The notes: generated from the sequence alone by a model not told the origin. Positions 6,668 through 15,989 are shown, counted from the stretch's first letter. The stretch is DNA of 64,000 nt from Wenzhouxiangellaceae bacterium (GCA_028289455.1 JANQPN010000033.1:58981-122980); one strand, 5' to 3'. Program-made: numbers and translations.

Positions 6668-8152
6668 TTAATTAGCTGTCCTCTCCGACTCATCACTAAA
6701 TCCACCCTCATAATGACCGACCAGCTTTATTGCATCACCATTATCATCAAAAACCACCTCAAGACGAAAATCAAACGATTCACCCACTTTAAACACATTG
6801 TCATAGAAGGGTGTAAGAACAGACACCGCTCCCTGGTTACGCTGATACTTCAATTCACCGTCTTCAAGAAACAATCTCCTTTCACCATATTGTCCAACCA
6901 CTTTTTCAAGCACTTCAGGGGTTAACGATATTACATTCTCAGGCGGGTTGATCAGTGGATTTAACCACTCGACCTTACTCACTAACCGCTGATTATCAGG
7001 GTACTCTTCCAGCACCTCCTCAAAAAACTGCTGCGCCTCAAGGTACTTACCCTGAGATTCCATCACATAACCCTTTTGCTCCGCCTGCCACAGTGGAGAG
7101 TCCGCCTGTCCATAACCCAGCCAATTGGAAATGCTCTGATTTCCCGGGAATATCTTTTCAGTTACCTGTTTAGCAATAGCCAAGCCATTTTGGCTGTTAG
7201 TGAAATACACAAAAGCGCGCTCTGTATCAGGCTGAACGATAACCAAAGCCCGGAATACCCCATTGTCCCCCCAATGCCAAACAGATTTTGAATCACCTTC
7301 TGCCAACACACCCCAGCCCAACCCCCACTCCATGGTGGTGGTTGGCTCCCCCTGGTCTTTGGTTGAAATCGGTTCAAATGCCTTTTGCCGGGAACCGGGA
7401 TGCAGTTGTTCATCATCAAACCAGGCGCTTACGAATTTGAGATAGTCCTCAGCTGTTGTATGCAGGCTCGATGCGGCGTTTGGCTCAGGTATACCTCTGG
7501 TTACCTGGTTGCCGGCACGGTCGTGACCTTGAGCGAGCTTCAACTCATCTTGCTCACTCCAGGTGAAATATGAGTTTTGCATTCCCAAAGGCTTAAATAC
7601 TTCCCTTTCTGCCAACGCCTGCAGCGATAAGCCGGTTACTTTCTCTAGAACATTCTGCAGGTAAACATAACCTTCCCCGGAGTAATTGAAATCACTTCCC
7701 GGTTGAAAAAAGAACTTCAGATTTCCATTGCTCCAGTTGGGGAACCCGGTTTGATGAGCCAGCACATGCTTTGGCGTGATCAGCTTCGCCCACTCCTTAT
7801 TCTCAATGCGCGGGTTTTGTAAAATTTCATACAAGGGCTGATCAAGCGAAAACTCACCCCGTTCAACAAGCTTTAAAACGATGAAAGCCAAAACCGGCTT
7901 ACTCAGAGAAGCTGCCTGAAAAATAGTATCTTGATCGACAGCCACGCCGTTTTCAGTATCCGCCAAGCCAACTACCGTTAACTGGGCAGGCTCGCCTTTA
8001 TCGATATATCCAAAGCTCAAACCTGGAATTGATGCAGAGCCAGCCAGTGCCTGCAGGGAAGCCTGCATATCCTGATGATTGTCTTTGGCAGAAATGTCGA
8101 ATGTAAGAGACAACAAACCGAGTACCAGCCCCGGTAACTTGTGCTTAAGCAT
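6668..8152 (-). CDS. Beta-lactamase-like serine hydrolase, exported
   Basis: A 494-residue protein with a signal peptide (MLKHKLPGLVLGLLSLTFDISA). A class-C-beta-lactamase/penicillin-binding-like domain follows. The catalytic SxxK is S82-L-S-K85 (AASLSKPVLAF), the second motif is Y157-S-G rather than the YxN of true AmpC enzymes, and the third is H293-W-G. This fits the broad PF00144 family, which includes esterases, peptidases and D-aminopeptidases. Antibiotic hydrolysis cannot be assumed. Residues about 360-494 form an extra C-terminal domain with a helical repeat (EAQQFFEEVLEEYPDNQRLV) and a beta-rich end. The gene is monocistronic and diverges from the DoxX gene. Confidence 0.87.
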   Translation of the reverse strand: MLKHKLPGLVLGLLSLTFDISAKDNHQDMQASLQALAGSASIPGLSFGYIDKGEPAQLTVVGLADTENGVAVDQDTIFQAASLSKPVLAFIVLKLVERGEFSLDQPLYEILQNPRIENKEWAKLITPKHVLAHQTGFPNWSNGNLKFFFQPGSDFNYSGEGYVYLQNVLEKVTGLSLQALAEREVFKPLGMQNSYFTWSEQDELKLAQGHDRAGNQVTRGIPEPNAASSLHTTAEDYLKFVSAWFDDEQLHPGSRQKAFEPISTKDQGEPTTTMEWGLGWGVLAEGDSKSVWHWGDNGVFRALVIVQPDTERAFVYFTNSQNGLAIAKQVTEKIFPGNQSISNWLGYGQADSPLWQAEQKGYVMESQGKYLEAQQFFEEVLEEYPDNQRLVSKVEWLNPLINPPENVISLTPEVLEKVVGQYGERRLFLEDGELKYQRNQGAVSVLTPFYDNVFKVGESFDFRLEVVFDDNGDAIKLVGHYEGGFSDESERTAN

Positions 8153-8398
8153 TTATAGTCCTTAGTAGTGGCAAGCGTAAATTTACTGATGCTTTGACGA
8201 TCAAACATAGCCTATGGTTTAAACACATTATCCATCAGGTGAGTAAGTTAAAACTCATCCGGTTCGAGGCAAAAGGATATCGACAGGATGAGAAAAGGAA
8301 CGATAAAGGATAGGAAACCCACCACCAACTCAATTAAAATCATGAACTTACATCATCACCTGCCCGGCAGCCTTAGAACTCAATTAAAGAGAGCCCCT

Positions 8399-8809
8399 AT
8401 GTCACCTCAAGCAACACGCGCCGAAACCGTACTTTTAGTTCAACGCATACTACTGAGCGGAATCATTGCAGCTCATGGCTGGGCACGTTGGTTATCGGAC
8501 GCGGTGGTGCCCTTCGGGGCATGGCTCAATGGTCAGGATATCCCCTTCGGCCTGACTATCGCCTATTGCATAACAGCGCTGGAAATCCTGGGAACACCCT
8601 TTCTGGCTGCCGGTCGTTTTACTTTATTCCTTTGTCTTTCCTATGCCGTTATATACATTGCAGGTATTGTGATGGTACATGCGCCTGAAGGCTGGTTTGT
8701 TGTCGGCTTGGGCCGCAACGGTATGGAATACAGTGTACTGCTGGTGGTCTGTCTGCTGGGTATTGCCTACCAACACTTATCGAAACGCCATGAAATATCT
8801 GATGCCTGA
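8399..8809 (+). CDS. DoxX-family inner-membrane protein
   Basis: A 136-residue protein with four membrane spans, beginning with the DoxX-type ETVLLVQRILLSGIIAAHG. It includes a polar LGRNGMEYSVLLVVC segment in the last third. The start is set at ATG 8399, just before the first span and after an AAAGAGAG sequence. In-frame starts at 8342 and 8288 would add a hydrophilic tail. DoxX proteins are small membrane proteins of mixed roles. No partner is visible here. The gap 8153-8398 upstream is the divergent promoter region. Confidence 0.75.
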   Translation: MSPQATRAETVLLVQRILLSGIIAAHGWARWLSDAVVPFGAWLNGQDIPFGLTIAYCITALEILGTPFLAAGRFTLFLCLSYAVIYIAGIVMVHAPEGWFVVGLGRNGMEYSVLLVVCLLGIAYQHLSKRHEISDA

Positions 8810-8900
8810 GCAGCTTACATCTTAGGGTTACGACGTCATCAAAAACCCGAACGCCAGTCACCAATCTATAATGAATTTAACAACTGATAAGGTGAGTAAC

Positions 8901-9356
8901 ATGAAAGTGGAACTGCAATCCTGCAAGGCCAGCTCTGCTGACTGGCTCGATGCGTTCTATCAGGAAACCGGATACAGCTACCCAGTCCCAAATCAAGATG
9001 ACATTTTTTACGCAGAAGTTGAAGGGCAAAAGATTGGTGTTGTTCGGATTTCGAATGAATACGGTTGCTCTGTCTTACGAGGCATGCAGGTGTTGGAACC
9101 TTTTAGAGGACAAGGTGTTGGGACCAAACTGCTCACATTCTTAGCGAGCACACTCAGGCCAGACCCTGTATATTGCATTCCTAATGACCACCTTGTGAAC
9201 TTTTATGGAAAAATTGGATTTTCAGTGATTGACTCTGATGAAGCACCAGAATTTCTTGTTGAGCGGCTGAATGACTATATTGAGAGTAATTTCAAGGTCC
9301 TCATCATGGTGCGGAAAATGCCTCATAACATACAGATCAATCCAGAGTCAGACTAA
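8901..9356 (+). CDS. GNAT-family N-acetyltransferase
   Basis: A 151-residue protein with the acetyl-CoA-binding motif of GNAT enzymes (VLEPFRGQGVGTKLLTFLA) and a following VNFYGKIGF segment. ATG 8901 is preferred to 8871 because AAGGTGAG lies five bases before it. The substrate is unknown. Confidence 0.85.
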   Translation: MKVELQSCKASSADWLDAFYQETGYSYPVPNQDDIFYAEVEGQKIGVVRISNEYGCSVLRGMQVLEPFRGQGVGTKLLTFLASTLRPDPVYCIPNDHLVNFYGKIGFSVIDSDEAPEFLVERLNDYIESNFKVLIMVRKMPHNIQINPESD

Positions 9357-9416
9357 TAAATAACTGAATTCCGAGATGTTAATCGAAGCATCAGGGCACC
9401 CAGTGTAAATAGTATT

Positions 9417-9782
9417 ATGAAATCATCTTCTTCATTAATTTTATTGTTACTGCTGACGGGATGTTCGAGCTTTTATATGCTAAAACCGCCCGATGATCCT
9501 GATACTGTAGCAAGAGTAACGGCAAAAAATTTAATCAACCCAACCGATGAATTAGATAGCACAGGAATTTACGTCGTGGATGATAGGCGCTTAGATCGTG
9601 TAGATGAAATTTACTTATCACCAGGCGAGCATACCCTATATTATTCATGCCCAGGCTGGTTGTTCGTAGATTACCCACCGAAAATAACCATCACTGTTGA
9701 AGCCGGGAAAGCATATGAGGTGATTTGTGATTCAAGCCGTAACGAAGCATGGATCGATGAGCTTAAACCTATCACTCAATAA
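9417..9782 (+). CDS. Small lipoprotein of unknown function
   Basis: A 121-residue protein with a clear lipobox (LLLLLTGC, cysteine at residue 16). The mature part is mainly beta with LSPGEHTLYYSCPGWLF and ITITVEAGKAYEVICDS, suggesting a small beta-sandwich with two extra cysteines. No family recognised. It is preceded by a 60-bp gap and followed by about 110 bp that includes a weak resemblance to the TIR-element end. Confidence 0.78.
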   Translation: MKSSSSLILLLLLTGCSSFYMLKPPDDPDTVARVTAKNLINPTDELDSTGIYVVDDRRLDRVDEIYLSPGEHTLYYSCPGWLFVDYPPKITITVEAGKAYEVICDSSRNEAWIDELKPITQ

Positions 9783-9890
9783 TTAATTACTAACCACAAA
9801 GAAAAAGCAGGACATCCATTGTCAACTTTCGGCAATAACCCATAGTATTTACAATGAACAGCATGTCCAGTTGAATTCATATAGGGAGCG

Positions 9891-10955
9891 ATGATGAGCG
9901 CTTTTAAACAATTTGATTTCATCAGGGAAGAAATAAAAGATCTGCCCGGTATTGATAAAAAGCCTTCTGGTGGCATTGCCAGCTTCACCTCGCGGATTGG
10001 CTATGCTCTATCTTTGGGGTTCAAGGAAAAAGAAATCTTCTTTTTCGGACTGCTGCAATGGTGTTCAATCGCCATAGGCTACCTGTTATGGGTACAGATG
10101 CTGGACTGGATACCGGAAGGAGTATGGCGAAGCGCCGCAGAATCAGATGAAGGCTCTCTGGCTGACTGGATTCTATTCGCATGGTCTTTTGTTTGTGTCG
10201 GTGTTGCCGCTTTTCCCTTGGGGATATTATCTGGATGCATGGGGGCTACGCACTTTTTACGTAAACAAGGTCGTGAATCCACCATCGCAGCCTGTTTAAA
10301 GCTGGTGCTACCACAAAGCTGGTCTTTATGGATGTTTCACTGGGCAGACGGATGGATCACTGTGACTCGGATACTTGAGCGCCTGCCTAAAAAGAATGAC
10401 CGGACAACTCCTGCTCAGCGGGCACTCAAAGAGGCATTATATTATGCGTGGAAACTTGGGATTTCCGGTGTGCTGCCCAGCATTGTCACTGGCAATGACC
10501 TGGTTAAATCAGGCAAGAATTCAGTGGTTTTTGTCAAAGATAATTTCCTGGAGGTTGCCAAACTCCGTGCCGGTTACTCTGCACTTTGCTGGATAGTAGG
10601 CATTGTGGCCTATGTTGGCGCTATTTTCTTTCTGGTGACAACAGATATCGTACCGAGTGGTGATGAGATTTACGGGCATATTTATACTTTCTATTTTTGG
10701 GCTGCAGTACCAATATTGATTGCTGTGGCAGTTATCACACTGTTTCTTCGTCCGATATATATATTGGCCCTTTGTGACATGTACTCTGATCACCTCGATA
10801 AAAAAGGCATTCCTGCCGAACTCCCTGAGAACCCTTCAAAAGGAATCAGTGCCATGGTGGCGTTTGTGTGTATTTGCATAATACTGGCGGTCATCTATTT
10901 TTATCGGTACGAGCTGGGAATCGTTGATATGTTGTCCATTCCATATGGCCAGTAA
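9891..10955 (+). CDS. Multi-span membrane protein of unknown function
   Basis: A 354-residue protein with a soluble N-terminal 50 residues and about six membrane spans (roughly residues 52-70, 98-118, 140-150, 233-252, 270-292 and 322-340). Start codons ATG 9891 and 9894 are both possible after an AGGGAG ribosome site. Polar loops contain RKQGRESTIAACLKLV and ILERLPKKNDRTTPAQRAL. It has no motif I can assign to a family. Confidence 0.75.
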   Translation: MMSAFKQFDFIREEIKDLPGIDKKPSGGIASFTSRIGYALSLGFKEKEIFFFGLLQWCSIAIGYLLWVQMLDWIPEGVWRSAAESDEGSLADWILFAWSFVCVGVAAFPLGILSGCMGATHFLRKQGRESTIAACLKLVLPQSWSLWMFHWADGWITVTRILERLPKKNDRTTPAQRALKEALYYAWKLGISGVLPSIVTGNDLVKSGKNSVVFVKDNFLEVAKLRAGYSALCWIVGIVAYVGAIFFLVTTDIVPSGDEIYGHIYTFYFWAAVPILIAVAVITLFLRPIYILALCDMYSDHLDKKGIPAELPENPSKGISAMVAFVCICIILAVIYFYRYELGIVDMLSIPYGQ

Positions 10956-11051
10956 TTGAATTCAACCCCAAGTGAGAGAGTGTCTAACGTGCCCGTTAAG
11001 ACTTAATCCCGTTAGATAAATTATTATCTGAAGACAGATTGGAGAGCCTGC

Positions 11052-11831
11052 GTGGTCAGAACAACAACAATCCTAATTCTGTTCCTGCTAATCCAGGTGG
11101 TTTTTGTAAGTCAGGCAGAAGCGGATTTCTTTAACTCAGATGGCGTTAACATCCACTACACCGACTCCAAAGGGAGTGGATCAGCTGTTGTCTTATTGCA
11201 TGGTTTCACCATGGATTCGGGTATGTGGTATGCAACGGATATTGCTCAACAATTTGAACAGGAATACCGGGTTATTGCCATAGATTTACGTGGACATGGA
11301 AAAAGTGACAAGCCTGAATCGGCCAGTGATTATGGTCCCAAAATCGGCTTGGATGTAATTAACCTGCTCGATAATTTAAACATCGAAAAAGCCCATATGA
11401 TCGGGTTTTCTATGGGTGCATTTGTCGTCGGCAGATTGCTTGTAACCCACCCGGATAGAATTCACTCTGCAGCATTAGGCTCAGGCTCTTTCCCTACAGC
11501 CAATAACAAAGAAACAGAATTCCGTGAATCGGTAATAAGCGATATGGAATCTCATGGTGACATAACGCTGGCCAAGATTGCGAAAGGCTGGGAGTACGAT
11601 TCGGTTACGGAAGATCAAATTTCAGCAATAACAGTACCCATACAGGCCGTGTATGGCAGCCTGGAAGACAGTGCGCTTACCAGCCTGCATAAAAAACTAC
11701 TGGAAATGCCGGAAAACTCACGGCCCATTGTGATTATTGATGGCGCTGACCATGACAGTGAAAAAGCAGCGGTATTACACCCGCGTTTTATAGAAGCCGC
11801 CAAAAGATTAATCCAATCTGTTGGCGAGTAA
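11052..11831 (+). CDS. Exported alpha/beta-hydrolase
   Basis: A 259-residue protein with a signal peptide (ILILFLLIQVVFVSQAEA). The fold shows an oxyanion-site strand (VVLLHGFTMDSG), AIDLRGHGKSDKP, the nucleophile elbow GFSMGAF, an aspartate in VYGSLEDSA and a histidine in DGADHDSEK. The start codon is GTG, following GGAGAG. It lies 12 bases ahead of the GNAT gene and may be co-transcribed. The substrate is unknown; esterase or lactonase are possible. Confidence 0.87.
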   Translation: MVRTTTILILFLLIQVVFVSQAEADFFNSDGVNIHYTDSKGSGSAVVLLHGFTMDSGMWYATDIAQQFEQEYRVIAIDLRGHGKSDKPESASDYGPKIGLDVINLLDNLNIEKAHMIGFSMGAFVVGRLLVTHPDRIHSAALGSGSFPTANNKETEFRESVISDMESHGDITLAKIAKGWEYDSVTEDQISAITVPIQAVYGSLEDSALTSLHKKLLEMPENSRPIVIIDGADHDSEKAAVLHPRFIEAAKRLIQSVGE

Positions 11832-11843
11832 TACTTCCAGGTA

Positions 11844-12332
11844 ATGCCGTTCGATGTCCAGTTAATTCAGCCAGACTCAACACAGGAATGGCATACAGCA
11901 CGATGCCTTGTGGAAGAATACGCAGCTTCACTGGAAATCGACCTCTCCTTCCAACAGATCGATCACGAACTGCAACACCTGGAAACTGAGTATTCCCAAC
12001 CTACAGGGGCTTTTCTGCTGGCTCAAGCAAACAATGTTTATCTGGGCTGCGTTGGATTGCGGCAGTTTTCACCGGACACCGGTGAAATCAAACGTCTTTA
12101 TCTATTACCTGAAGCCAGAGGAACCGGGCTGGGCAGAATGCTGGCAGAAGTTATTATCGAACGAGGTCGCGAGATTGGCTATAAGCAGCTGGTACTCGAC
12201 ACCCTGCCCTCCATGCAAAAAGCACAGGCACTTTATCAATCACTCGGTTTCAGTGAAATTCCACCCTATCGTTACAACCCGGTCGAAGGAACGAAATTTC
12301 TCGCTTTGGACCTAACGCACAACAATTCGTGA
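11844..12332 (+). CDS. GNAT-family N-acetyltransferase
   Basis: A 162-residue GNAT protein, recognised by IKRLYLLPEARGTGLGRMLA (acetyl-CoA loop), YKQLVLDTLPSMQKAQALYQ and SLGFSEI. It is closely spaced after the hydrolase gene and 25 bases before the AAC(3)-like gene, so the three may form one transcript. The substrate is unknown. Confidence 0.86.
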   Translation: MPFDVQLIQPDSTQEWHTARCLVEEYAASLEIDLSFQQIDHELQHLETEYSQPTGAFLLAQANNVYLGCVGLRQFSPDTGEIKRLYLLPEARGTGLGRMLAEVIIERGREIGYKQLVLDTLPSMQKAQALYQSLGFSEIPPYRYNPVEGTKFLALDLTHNNS

Positions 12333-12357
12333 ATTTCAAAACAAGAATAATCACCTG

Positions 12358-12819
12358 ATGAATATCCAATACAAGCAACTCAATCAGCATGACGCTCTCT
12401 TGATGAACGACCTCCTGGACTGCTTCGGAACAGCGTTTGATGAGCAGGATACCTATGGTTCTCAACGACCAGATACTGACTACCTGCGAGAATTGCTCAA
12501 CAGCGATAACTTTATCGCAGTGGTTGCTATTGATAACCAAATGGTAATCGGCGGCCTGGCCGCCTATGAACTAAAGAAATTCGAACAACAGCGCAGTGAA
12601 ATTTATATCTACGATTTGGCTGTAGCAACCAAGTATCGTCGTAAAGGCGTTGCCATAGGGCTTATCGAAGCTTTAAAACCAATAGCTCGGGATAGAGGCG
12701 CATGGGTGATATTTGTACAGGCAGATGATGGTGATACACCAGCCGTTAATCTCTATACAAAAATGGGTGTCAGAGAAGATGTTTTACACTTTGATATCCC
12801 CATCACAAGTAATGCATAA
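12358..12819 (+). CDS. Aminoglycoside 3-N-acetyltransferase I-like protein (AAC(3)-I family)
   Basis: A 153-residue GNAT protein that closely follows the AAC(3)-I family known from resistance cassettes. From memory, conserved segments include FIAVVAIDNQMVIGGLAAYE, FEQQRSEIYIYDLAVA, YRRKGVAIGLIEALK, VQADDGDTPAVNLYTKMGVR and DVLHFDI. Members acetylate the 3-amino group of gentamicin-type aminoglycosides. Whether this chromosomal homologue confers resistance cannot be told from sequence. No attC site flanks it, so it does not appear to be a mobile cassette here. It lies in a run of acetyltransferase and hydrolase genes. Confidence 0.85.
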   Translation: MNIQYKQLNQHDALLMNDLLDCFGTAFDEQDTYGSQRPDTDYLRELLNSDNFIAVVAIDNQMVIGGLAAYELKKFEQQRSEIYIYDLAVATKYRRKGVAIGLIEALKPIARDRGAWVIFVQADDGDTPAVNLYTKMGVREDVLHFDIPITSNA

Positions 12820-12887
12820 AATCGTTGATAAGACCTATTCTGTCGGGTTATACCTAGCTTTAAAACAGAGAAAATAATTGCCATAAA

Positions 12888-13142
12888 ATGAAAAAAGGCG
12901 TTTTACAACTGGTAACCTGCATGCTGTTTTACCTGCTGGCCCTTTATGGCTTATTGTGGGCAGTTTCTTCTTCACACTTTGCCCATGACTATTGCAATGG
13001 CAGCTTCGAATTATTTCATGAACAGCTTCGCTGCAGACAACCGCAGCTTGCGCTTATACTTTTCGCGACTTCAATAATCATCGGCACGGTGCTACTGTAT
13101 CTGGGCATTAGAAAAATAAAAAAACACCCTACCCGCACTTAA
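12888..13142 (+). CDS. Small two-span membrane protein
   Basis: An 84-residue protein with membrane segments at about 6-26 and 56-75 and a cysteine-containing periplasmic loop (CNGSFELFHEQLRCRQPQ), so a disulfide is possible. It lies 17 bases before the DUF2165 gene. No family recognised. Confidence 0.6.
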   Translation: MKKGVLQLVTCMLFYLLALYGLLWAVSSSHFAHDYCNGSFELFHEQLRCRQPQLALILFATSIIIGTVLLYLGIRKIKKHPTRT

Positions 13143-13159
13143 TCAACAAGGAGTGCAAT

Positions 13160-13648
13160 ATGGCCATACGCTACCTGAAAATAGCTTTTGCAGCTCTCAT
13201 CAGTCTGATGTGCCTGATTTACGCTGCTCAAAACATCACCAACCTGAATGCCTGTTACCAGGCCTTTGCCTACGTGTTGGGTGGAGCTGATCACACCATT
13301 TATCCAGATTCGATATTTCCCGCTATACAAAGCCCCATACTGATTTGGCTGGCGCTTGGCGTGGTGGTTTCGCTTGAATTGATCGCCGGAATATTCACCG
13401 CAATGGGAACCTGGCAAATGTGGCGGTCAAGAAAGGCAAGCGCTGTAGAGTTCAACGGTGCCAAATCAACTGCATTGCTGGGTTGCGGTATCGGAATTGT
13501 AGTCTGGATGGGTTTGTTCGGTGTATTTGGTGGCGCAGCATTTCAAATGTGGCAGACAGAAATCGGCGGCAACTCTCTGGGTGATGCGTTTCACTTTTTC
13601 GTGGCGTGTGCACTGGTCTTCATCATCGTCAATCATAGTGATGGTTAA
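13160..13648 (+). CDS. DUF2165-family inner-membrane protein
   Basis: A 162-residue, four-span membrane protein fitting the DUF2165 family: KIAFAALISLMCLIYAAQNI at the N-terminus, an LGGADHTIYPDSIFPAIQSP loop and a terminal FFVACALVFIIV span. It is preceded by AAGGAG, spaced six bases from the start. Its stop codon overlaps the start of the next gene (ATGGTTAA), implying translational coupling. Confidence 0.85.
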   Translation: MAIRYLKIAFAALISLMCLIYAAQNITNLNACYQAFAYVLGGADHTIYPDSIFPAIQSPILIWLALGVVVSLELIAGIFTAMGTWQMWRSRKASAVEFNGAKSTALLGCGIGIVVWMGLFGVFGGAAFQMWQTEIGGNSLGDAFHFFVACALVFIIVNHSDG

Positions 13649-13973
13649 AAGTCTGCTGATTGCAGCGCTGGTTCTGATATTCCTTATCGCTGCTAAGCTC
13701 ATTCTGGAAAGCGTAGCTGATGGGCAGGAATACGCTGATGACGGCGTTAAGCATGCCTACAAGGAATGCACCGATGACAGTCAATGCGTGCATGTTCATA
13801 CCCGCTGCACGTGCAGCTGCGGAGGAGCCATAAACACAGATTTTATCGCTGAGCACACCTCTCAGCTTGAGCAGTCTTGTAAAAATTACTCCGGCCCTAT
13901 TTGCGACATCATGTGCCCTCAAACAGTGACCGCCTGTATTTATAATATCTGTACTGACGTTATTATCGAGTGA
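13641..13973 (+). CDS. Cysteine-rich exported protein
   Basis: A 110-residue protein starting at ATG 13641, which overlaps the previous stop by eight bases. An N-terminal hydrophobic segment (MVKSLLIAALVLIFLIAAKLI) may be a signal or an anchor. The rest holds about ten cysteines (CTDDSQCVHVHTRCTCSCGG, CDIMCPQ, CIYNICTD), so a disulfide-rich periplasmic or secreted domain is likely. Unknown function. Confidence 0.7.
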   Translation: MVKSLLIAALVLIFLIAAKLILESVADGQEYADDGVKHAYKECTDDSQCVHVHTRCTCSCGGAINTDFIAEHTSQLEQSCKNYSGPICDIMCPQTVTACIYNICTDVIIE

Positions 13974-14031
13974 CGAACATATACGTGATTGGCTTGTCTT
14001 ATCACCATAAAATATCAATTTTATTATTGCC

Positions 14032-14418
14032 ATGAAAAGAACCTCCGTTTCCTCCGGAAGCCCTTTTGAGCCCATTGTCGGCATCGCCCGGGCTGTTCGT
14101 ATCGGTAATATTATTTCCGTCAGCGGCACTGCACCCATTGGGCCGGACGGCACCAACTTCGCAGTCGGCGACCCGGTCGCTCAGGTCAAGCGGTGTTTCG
14201 AGATTTCCCTGAATGCCATTGAAGAACTCGGTGCATCCATCAACGATGTTATCCGCACCAGGATCATTCTTACCCGAATCGAAGACTGGGAAGTCTGTGC
14301 CAAAGCGCATGGTGACATTTTCCGAAATGTCCGGCCCGCCAACACCATCATGCAGGTATCACGTTTTGTCGATCCGGAATGGCTGGTGGAAACCGAGCTG
14401 GATGCCGTTGCCCCTTAG
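14032..14418 (+). CDS. RidA/YjgF-family protein
   Basis: A 128-residue RidA-type protein: VRIGNIISVSGTAPIGPDG, NAIEELGASINDVIRTRIIL and the terminal ALxVEIEL-like LVETELDAVA. The arginine in VIRTRIILT corresponds to the conserved family arginine. RidA proteins hydrolyse reactive imine/enamine intermediates, but subfamilies differ. The next gene is convergent after only 13 bases. Confidence 0.87.
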   Translation: MKRTSVSSGSPFEPIVGIARAVRIGNIISVSGTAPIGPDGTNFAVGDPVAQVKRCFEISLNAIEELGASINDVIRTRIILTRIEDWEVCAKAHGDIFRNVRPANTIMQVSRFVDPEWLVETELDAVAP

Positions 14419-14431
14419 GTAATCACTCGGA

Positions 14432-15436
14432 CTATTGTTTTTTCACCATGTAAATATCTGCCCGCTCTCCTCTGAACGCAGACTCGTCCACTGTAAATGC
14501 GCTGTAAATGACACTGGATTTATCCGGAGATATATTACCTGAGAAATACACTGTTCCAGGCCGATCGGTAACTTTCTTCACAGTACGTTTTTTCAGATCA
14601 ACCGTATATATATTCGAATTATATCCCGGTGCATTCCCTGCATTATTTCGAAAAGTTAAATGAGTATCGCCCGGCAGCCAAGTGACAGCCAAATCCGAAT
14701 CTGGACTGTTGGTTATCCTCTGCAGTCCAGTGCCATCAACATTCACTGTATATATTTCTTTGTTACCGTCACGAATACTGGTAAATGCCAGTTTTTTTCC
14801 GTCATTGGAAAATGCCGGATATATATCATCCATTTCTGAATTCGTCACTCTAGTCCGTTCACCGGTCTGAAGATCCATTATGTATATCTCTGCATTCCAA
14901 TACCGAAATGGCGAGTCGATAGATTCGCCTTCATCCGTTTCCGGTTTTTCCATTCCAGTGAAATAGGCAATATGCCTGCCGTCTGGTGACCAGACGGCAC
15001 CAGAGTCATATCCATCGGGGTTGTTGGTTAAATTGGTTTGCTCCGTTCCGTCCGGCTTCATCATGTAAATTTCCGGATTGCCGTCACGCTCGGATGTAAA
15101 GATGATGTGTGTACCATCCGGTGACCATCGTGCACCGTGATTGGTCCCTTCGGTATGGGTCAGTGCCTGAGGATTGGAACCGTCTGCCTCCATGACATAT
15201 ATCTGCCCTCTGTTGCCTGGCGATGGCGGCCGATTGGAATGAAAAACAATTTTGCTTCCGTCAGGAGAAAAGTCGGGATCAAAATCCCAATAATCATGGT
15301 TGGTCAAGTTAACCGGGTCGGACCAGCCATAGTCAAACAGCGATACAGATTTACCAGGCTGCTCACTCGAAACAGCAACTGTACTAGTGCACAAAAGGCA
15401 GAAATAGCCAACTATGCGGTATATGAAAATTCGCAT
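14432..15436 (-). CDS. Exported TolB-like PD40 beta-propeller protein
   Basis: A 334-residue protein with a signal peptide. It carries at least five repeats of the PD40 (WD40-like) type: DPDFSPDGSKIVFHSNRP, GARWSPDGTHIIFTSERDGN, SGAVWSPDGRHIAYFTGM, YPAFSNDGKKLAFTSIRDGN and LAVTWLPGDTHLTFRN. Such periplasmic propellers resemble the TolB C-terminal domain. No enzymatic domain is present, so a binding or scaffold role is likely. It is not part of a tol-pal cluster. The 205-bp gap to 15643 is a divergent intergenic region. Confidence 0.87.
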   Translation of the reverse strand: MRIFIYRIVGYFCLLCTSTVAVSSEQPGKSVSLFDYGWSDPVNLTNHDYWDFDPDFSPDGSKIVFHSNRPPSPGNRGQIYVMEADGSNPQALTHTEGTNHGARWSPDGTHIIFTSERDGNPEIYMMKPDGTEQTNLTNNPDGYDSGAVWSPDGRHIAYFTGMEKPETDEGESIDSPFRYWNAEIYIMDLQTGERTRVTNSEMDDIYPAFSNDGKKLAFTSIRDGNKEIYTVNVDGTGLQRITNSPDSDLAVTWLPGDTHLTFRNNAGNAPGYNSNIYTVDLKKRTVKKVTDRPGTVYFSGNISPDKSSVIYSAFTVDESAFRGERADIYMVKKQ

Positions 15437-15642
15437 TGCGTTTCCTATTTAGTCATCAACAGCCCTGCCATGCCGCTTTTCAGCGAAGCTTTACTAGCAT
15501 ATGGGCAAACTGCCTTAGAAAGCTTCCATCTGTCTTTTTTATGGAGCAGCTTATAGAGTTTGATCCACCAATCTCAGGTCTGTGCATGCAGGGATTACCG
15601 ATATAATGTGAATGTGTTTGAATTCATCTACGGGAACCGATA

Positions 15643-15984
15643 TTGAAATACCATCTTGAAGGCAAAGTGTTTCGCTCGCTGGCCAACTCCGAGAACGGTG
15701 AAGTCGGAGCAGACACCGTGTTTTATTACCACCAGCAGGGTGACATGATCTGGGCGGACTACAGTGGCGGGCAGATCAAAAAAGGGCACCTGATGGGCAA
15801 AATGCTAGACGGAGGTTTACTTGAGCTGCAATACCATCATGTCAATACCAGTGGACAGCTGATGGCAGGCACCTGCACATCAACGCCAGAGCATTTGGAT
15901 AACGGTAAAATCAAGTTCAAGGAAGAATGGCAATGGCATAGCGGGGACCAATCATCGGGTTATTCTGAAATTATTGAAGTCTGA
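15643..15984 (+). CDS. Conserved small beta protein (N-acetylglutamate synthase-like by common annotation)
   Basis: A 113-residue beta-rich protein: FRSLANSENGEVGADTVFYY, MIWADYSGGQIKKGHLMG, LELQYHHVNTSGQLMAGTC and GKIKFKEEWQWHSGD. Similar proteins are often labelled N-acetylglutamate synthase, but there is no GNAT fold here and I do not support that activity. The start codon appears to be TTG. It ends five bases before the FAH-family gene, so the two are probably co-transcribed. Confidence 0.75.
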   Translation: MKYHLEGKVFRSLANSENGEVGADTVFYYHQQGDMIWADYSGGQIKKGHLMGKMLDGGLLELQYHHVNTSGQLMAGTCTSTPEHLDNGKIKFKEEWQWHSGDQSSGYSEIIEV

Positions 15985-15989
15985 ATAAA

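Noticed and set aside
9796..9875. Sixth copy of the TIR element
   Set aside because: Only a short end-like string (AAAGAAAAAGCAGGACATCC) matches; the core and right end are absent.
12332..12888. attC sites around the AAC(3)-I-like gene
   Set aside because: No R''/R' boxes with complementary arms were found on either side.
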